Positions 59,890 through 64,000 of a stretch of DNA of 64,000 nt are shown piece by piece. Position 1 is the stretch's first letter. The number at the start of each line of letters is the position of its first letter. Where the stretch lies: assembly GCF_000718635.1 (NCBI RefSeq), contig NZ_JOBF01000002.1, positions 310,001 to 374,000 of the forward strand. Reading direction: 5' to 3'. The notes beneath the pieces are model-generated. The model was not told where the DNA came from. It did no database searches and worked only from the letters and a program-made list of their open reading frames with translations. The position numbers were made by a program, and so were the translations under genes. The DNA is from Streptomyces varsoviensis (GTDB lineage Bacteria > Actinomycetota > Actinomycetes > Streptomycetales > Streptomycetaceae).

Positions 59890-60075
59890 CCCTTCGTCAA
59901 CCGCCTGTGAAGGGTGACCTGTCGGGTTCGGGCTGGCGAAGTTGCCCGGCCGCCACGGCGGCTTCACCCCGAGGGAGTCACCTCGTCGTACCTCGTCGAT
60001 CTCGTCGATGAGGCGACCCCCGCCGTGCTCGGGTCCTCCACTCCTGCCGATGCACTCCTGTCGACCAGACGCCCG
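59890..60075 (-). ncRNA. c-di-AMP (ydaO/yuaA) riboswitch
   Basis: The minus strand upstream of the NlpC/P60 gene carries the conserved boxes of the ydaO motif in order: GGAGGACCC (complement of 60031-60039), GGGGTGAAGCC (59960-59970) and the 3' block that includes GGGCAACTTCGCCAGCCCGA and CCGACAGGTCACC (59913-59948), followed by CAGGCG. These match the Streptomyces form of the c-di-AMP riboswitch from memory. The outer ends are approximate. The switch is expected to turn expression off when c-di-AMP is high. Confidence 0.85.
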
Positions 60076-60384
60076 GTACGGCGGCAGGACTCGGCGTCCG
60101 CCCGGACCGCCCCGCGGAGGCGGGGGCTTGTCGTCTCAGGGATCTTGGCGCATGCCTGGTACGAATTCCGAGCGGAAAACGCCTTATGTGAGGCTGATCA
60201 CGACTGACCTGTTCGGGTGGACACGCGGAGATCCCGTTCCGTGTCCCGAAGCGTACGCAGCCCGGCACCAGCGGCGCGGTATCGCCGCCCGACCCGTACC
60301 CGCGCGTGTCGCGCAAATCGATCACTGCGTACCGTCCAGGCCCGCCTACGCCTATCGAGGGATGGGCGGTGAGCTGTCTGCGGG
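60076..60384. other. Upstream leader/promoter region of the riboswitch
   Basis: The rest of the 501-base gap between the NlpC/P60 gene and the small gene at 60385. A possible minus-strand -10 (CATAAG, about 60186-60191) lies in a short AT-rich patch at 60170-60200. A 6-bp stem CCCCGC/GCGGGG lies at 60110-60125. No gene is convincing here. Confidence 0.4.
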
Positions 60385-60693
60385 TCAACGCGTCGGCCCC
60401 GGTGGGAGCGAGATCCGGCCGGTCCGCCGCTCCCCGTCCAGTACCCGCATCGCACGCGCCAGCGTCGTCGCGTGCAGTTCGCGCTCGCCACGCTCGTGCA
60501 TCACGGCCAGCGCGTCACGCAGCTCGGCGGCCTTGGAGACCAGGGCCTGCGCCGCGCGCAGGGCGCCGTAAGTGTCGTGCCCCCGCGCCGGATTGGCGCG
60601 GCCCAGCAGGTCGGCGGCCTCCAGATAGCGGTCGACGAGTTCGCTCTCCGCGCGCGTCAGCGAGGGCAGCGGCGGCAGTTCCGGCGGCAGCAC
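60385..60693 (-). CDS. Small helical protein encoded directly after clpP
   Basis: A 102-aa protein of unknown family, predicted almost entirely helical, rich in Ala, Arg, Leu and Glu (ESELVDRYLEAADLLGRA and AAELRDALAVMHERGERELH). Its GTG start lies six bases after the clpP stop, so translation is probably coupled to clpP. Third-position GC supports coding. The position suggests a Clp-related role such as an adaptor or regulator, which is only an inference. Confidence 0.6.
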   Translation of the reverse strand: MLPPELPPLPSLTRAESELVDRYLEAADLLGRANPARGHDTYGALRAAQALVSKAAELRDALAVMHERGERELHATTLARAMRVLDGERRTGRISLPPGPTR

Positions 60694-60699
60694 CGGGGC

Positions 60700-61350
60700 T
60701 CACCGGGCGCCCGGCGCGGCGGGACCGGGCGCGCCGGTTCCGGTCTTGCGGCTGCTGACGAGGTGATCCACCAGGCCGTACGCGACCGCGCCCGCGGCGT
60801 CGAAGATCTTGTCGCGCTCGATGTCCGCGGCGACTTGCTGGGCGCTCTGCCCGGTGTGCCGTACGAGCATCCCCTCCAGTTGCTCGCGGGTGCGCAGCAG
60901 TTCCTTGGCGTGGATCTGGAGGTCGGAGGTCTGCCCCTGGATCGGCTCGCCGAAGGACGGCTGGTGGATGAGGACGCGGGCGTTCGGCAGCGCGAACCGC
61001 TTGCCGGGCGTGCCCGCCGCCAGCAGGACGGCCGCGCTGGACGCCGCCTGGCCCAGACAGCCCGTCTCGATGTCGCACGACACGTAGCACATCGTGTCGT
61101 AGATGGAGGTCATGGCGGAGAACGAGCCGCCGGGGGAGTTGATGTAGAGCGAGATGTCCTGGTCGGGCGCGGCGTGTTCGAGGTACATGAACTGCGCGAT
61201 CACGTCGTTGGCCGAGGTGTCGTCGATCTGGGTGCCCAGGAAGATGATCCGTTCGGAGAGCAGCTTGGAGTACGGGTCCATGGTCCGGGCCCCGTTGCTG
61301 GTGCGCTCGGTGAACTCGGGAAGGACGTAGCGGGCGGTGGGTCCGGTCAT
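60700..61350 (-). CDS. clpP: ATP-dependent Clp protease proteolytic subunit
   Basis: A 216-aa ClpP. The catalytic triad is S104 in [14 protein letters not shown]129 in [10 protein letters not shown] and D180 in DIERDKIF; the oxyanion glycines are in [15 protein letters not shown] precedes the ATG. Streptomyces genomes carry several clpP genes; this copy lacks a paralogue partner next to it and instead sits between a small helical protein gene and a divergent YefM-like antitoxin gene, so it looks like an accessory ClpP. The shared 95-base divergent region contains YefM-type boxes. Confidence 0.93.
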   Translation of the reverse strand: MTGPTARYVLPEFTERTSNGARTMDPYSKLLSERIIFLGTQIDDTSANDVIAQFMYLEHAAPDQDISLYINSPGGSFSAMTSIYDTMCYVSCDIETGCLGQAASSAAVLLAAGTPGKRFALPNARVLIHQPSFGEPIQGQTSDLQIHAKELLRTREQLEGMLVRHTGQSAQQVAADIERDKIFDAAGAVAYGLVDHLVSSRKTGTGAPGPAAPGAR

Positions 61351-61410
61351 GGCTGCACCTTTCGTCTGCGCTCGCGCGCGCCGACGGGCCGTGTGTCACC
61401 TCTGTAAAAA

Positions 61411-61438
61411 ATGTACAGGATGTACGTCCCGTTATGAT
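61411..61438. promoter_or_regulatory. YefM-type TGTACA operator and leaderless promoter
   Basis: ATGTACA (61411-61417) and ATGTACG (61420-61426) are 9 bases apart; TGTACA is the core hexamer of the E. coli YefM-YoeB operator. TATGAT (61433-61438) ends seven bases before the antitoxin ATG and fits a leaderless -10. The boxes lie between the divergent antitoxin and clpP genes. Confidence 0.55.
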
Positions 61439-61445
61439 GGGGAGC

Positions 61446-61748
61446 ATGGCCTACGAGATTCCGGTGACGCAAGCCCGCGCCGAGCTGGCGGAACTGATCA
61501 ACCGCGTCGTCTACGGCGGCGAGCGCGTCGTCGTGACGCGCCACGGCAAACCCCTGGTCGCCCTGGTATCCGCCGCTGACCTGCAACGACTTGAGCAGGA
61601 GGAGACGGCGGCGGAGGACGAGGTGATCAGCACGGTGTCCGTGACGCGCCCCTTGACGTCCGCTCCGGGCGAACGCCAGCGCTTCGGCATCGCGGCACAC
61701 CACCGCGGCCCGGACACCGGTGACCGGCGTCCGGGCCGCGAGAGGTGA
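61446..61748 (+). CDS. Phd/YefM-family antitoxin without an adjacent toxin
   Basis: A 100-aa Phd/YefM antitoxin. The N-terminal domain is canonical (IPVTQARAELAELINRVVYGGERVVVTRHGKPLVALVSAADLQRLE, residues about 5-50), and the C-terminal half is polar and probably disordered, where YefM proteins bind toxin. No YoeB/Doc-like toxin gene follows; the next gene is the convergent M28 peptidase. The in-frame ATG four codons upstream is less likely because the -10 hexamer overlaps it. ClpP-type proteases are the usual degraders of such antitoxins, which makes the divergent clpP notable. Confidence 0.88.
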   Translation: MAYEIPVTQARAELAELINRVVYGGERVVVTRHGKPLVALVSAADLQRLEQEETAAEDEVISTVSVTRPLTSAPGERQRFGIAAHHRGPDTGDRRPGRER

Positions 61749-61766
61749 CGGCGCGCTGGGGGGGCG

Positions 61767-63137
<1,371 letters not shown>

Positions 63138-63233
63138 TCACGTCCCGCACCCATCCACGCGCCCGCGCCGGCCCGCGCCGTCGCCAGCCGCGTCACAGCC
63201 ATGCCCGCACCCGGCCACAGGGAAGGGGCCGTC

Positions 63234-63857
63234 ATGCCCGCAGGACCACAGAAATATCCCGGCGCGTCCACCGCACAGTGGTGGCAGTCCAGATGGGGCG
63301 GCGACCCCATGGAGGTCAACACCGTCGTCTGGCACTCCACCGAGGGCACCGGCCTGCCCGACTACGCCGGGGGCTCGGTGGCGCCCAACTTCACCGCGCT
63401 GCCCGACTTCGACGCACAACGGCTGAACTGGCACCAGCACTTCGACTTCGACACGTCGTCGCGGGCGCTCGCCAACAAGCCGGGCGGCGTCGAGACCAAC
63501 ACCCTCAACGTCTGCCAGGTCGAGATAGTCGGCACCTGCGACCCGGCCGCGCACGGCAAGTGGACCGTGCGCCACCTCTACACCCCCGAGCTGCCCGACT
63601 GGGCGTTACGCGACCTCGCCGCCTTCGCGCGGTGGGCCCACGACCAGCACGGCGTGCCGCTGGCCAGCGGCGTGACGTTCAAGGCGTACCCCGGCTCGTA
63701 CGGGGCCAACGGCGTGCGGATGGGGGCCGCGAAGTGGAACGCCTTCCGCGGGCACTGCGGCCACCAGCACGTACCGGAGAACGACCACGGCGACCCCGGC
63801 CTGCTCCCGATGGCCGCGATCCTCGCGCGCGCCGGCGAGGCGACCGGGGCCCCGTAG
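63234..63857 (+). CDS. N-acetylmuramoyl-L-alanine amidase-like protein
   Basis: A 207-aa protein that resembles phage-type peptidoglycan amidases: VNTVVWHSTEGTGLPDY (about residues 22-38) carries the first expected metal His, and FRGHCGHQHVPENDHGDPG (about 177-195) the second His and the closing acidic motif. No signal peptide is visible, so export is unclear. The start at 63234 is favoured by AGGGAAGGGG seven bases upstream; two earlier in-frame ATGs would add a Pro/Ala-rich extension. Related proteins are common as single chromosomal genes in Streptomyces, so a prophage need not be assumed. Confidence 0.8.
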   Translation: MPAGPQKYPGASTAQWWQSRWGGDPMEVNTVVWHSTEGTGLPDYAGGSVAPNFTALPDFDAQRLNWHQHFDFDTSSRALANKPGGVETNTLNVCQVEIVGTCDPAAHGKWTVRHLYTPELPDWALRDLAAFARWAHDQHGVPLASGVTFKAYPGSYGANGVRMGAAKWNAFRGHCGHQHVPENDHGDPGLLPMAAILARAGEATGAP

Positions 63858-63957
63858 CGCACCCGCCGCAGGCCGCGAGGCCAGGAGGCCGTCGAGGCCG
63901 TCAGGCAACCGGGCGGCGAGGCCGCGCCCACCACCACACCGCGGAAGGAGAAGAGAA

Positions 63958-64000
63958 GTGCCGTACACCCTGGGCGAGATCAGCAACCAGGGCCAGGAGC
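63958..64000 (+). CDS. Start of a gene cut by the window end
   Basis: A GTG preceded by GGAAGGAG at good spacing opens a frame reading MPYTLGEISNQGQE to the end of the window. It follows the amidase-like gene by 100 bases on the same strand and may be co-transcribed with it. Too little is present to name it. Confidence 0.6.
   Translation, partial: MPYTLGEISNQGQE

Noticed and set aside
61446..61766. A complete YefM-YoeB toxin-antitoxin operon
   Set aside because: Only 18 bases separate the antitoxin stop from the convergent peptidase stop, so there is no room for a toxin gene downstream, and upstream lies clpP.
63234..64000. A prophage or phage-lysis region suggested by the amidase-like gene
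   Set aside because: No other phage gene, attachment site or integrase is seen, and similar single genes are common in Streptomyces chromosomes.

Overview
The window looks like a piece of a Streptomyces (or very close actinomycete) chromosome. It has very high GC, strong third-position GC in genes, many GTG/TTG starts, a whiJ-like XRE/DUF5753-DUF397-ATPase locus, an ECF41-type sigma factor, a c-di-AMP (ydaO-type) riboswitch of the Streptomyces form and many GntR/TetR/ROK/AraC regulators. I see no tRNA, rRNA, CRISPR array, insertion sequence, integrase or biosynthetic gene cluster. About 59 protein genes are supported, the last one cut by the window end.

Layout. 0.1-5.2 kb: hotdog thioesterase, DedA membrane protein, gamma-carbonic-anhydrase-like protein, GntR regulator with a TauE/SafE permease, hexapeptide acyltransferase. 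5.4-8.2 kb: a large PLP-dependent Orn/Lys/Arg-type decarboxylase. 8.3-14.7 kb: DMT permease divergent from an XRE-cupin regulator across a palindrome, then small housekeeping genes (YbaK-type deacylase, GNAT, CoA-binding, YigZ, secreted PLC-X protein, S4 RNA-binding protein, PepSY lipoprotein). 15-19.2 kb: the sbcDC nuclease pair. 19.3-24.2 kb: DUF885 hydrolase, ACT-GNAT membrane protein, flavoprotein disulfide reductase. 24.2-34 kb: a gene-poor stretch where three unrelated, long, degenerate tandem-repeat arrays separate an alpha/beta hydrolase, an ECF41 sigma factor, a secreted guanyl RNase, an SDR, a GntR regulator and a ROK regulator. 34.1-38.3 kb: two-component system divergent from an ABC exporter operon. 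38.4-42.3 kb: purB-mug-araC-intradiol dioxygenase (with a chitin-binding-type module) in one tight run. 42.4-49.4 kb: GDSL hydrolase, APH kinase, GNAT, two CNNM/CorC membrane proteins, two methyltransferases. 49.7-54.3 kb: biotin genes bioB-bioA-bioD with divergent bioF. 54.4-56.2 kb: DUF397/XRE/ATPase locus. 56.4-58.6 kb: TetR regulator divergent from an FAD monooxygenase across nested inverted repeats. 58.6-64 kb: GNAT, riboswitch-controlled NlpC/P60 hydrolase, clpP with a small downstream gene, divergent orphan YefM-like antitoxin, secreted M28 peptidase, amidase-like protein, and the start of another gene.

Themes. (1) Tandem repeats recur at many scales: three arrays of about 70-110-bp units in non-coding DNA, and many short arrays that begin in the last codons of a gene and run past its stop. 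(2) One such duplication, in the ABC operon, has made a row of Shine-Dalgarno/mini-ORF units that ends exactly at the permease start codon. (3) Several genes lack a Shine-Dalgarno sequence but carry a TAnnnT hexamer 6-7 nt before the start codon, which suggests leaderless mRNAs. (4) Several divergent gene pairs carry clear dyad operators.

All calls come from reading the sequence and from general knowledge of families. No database search was run.
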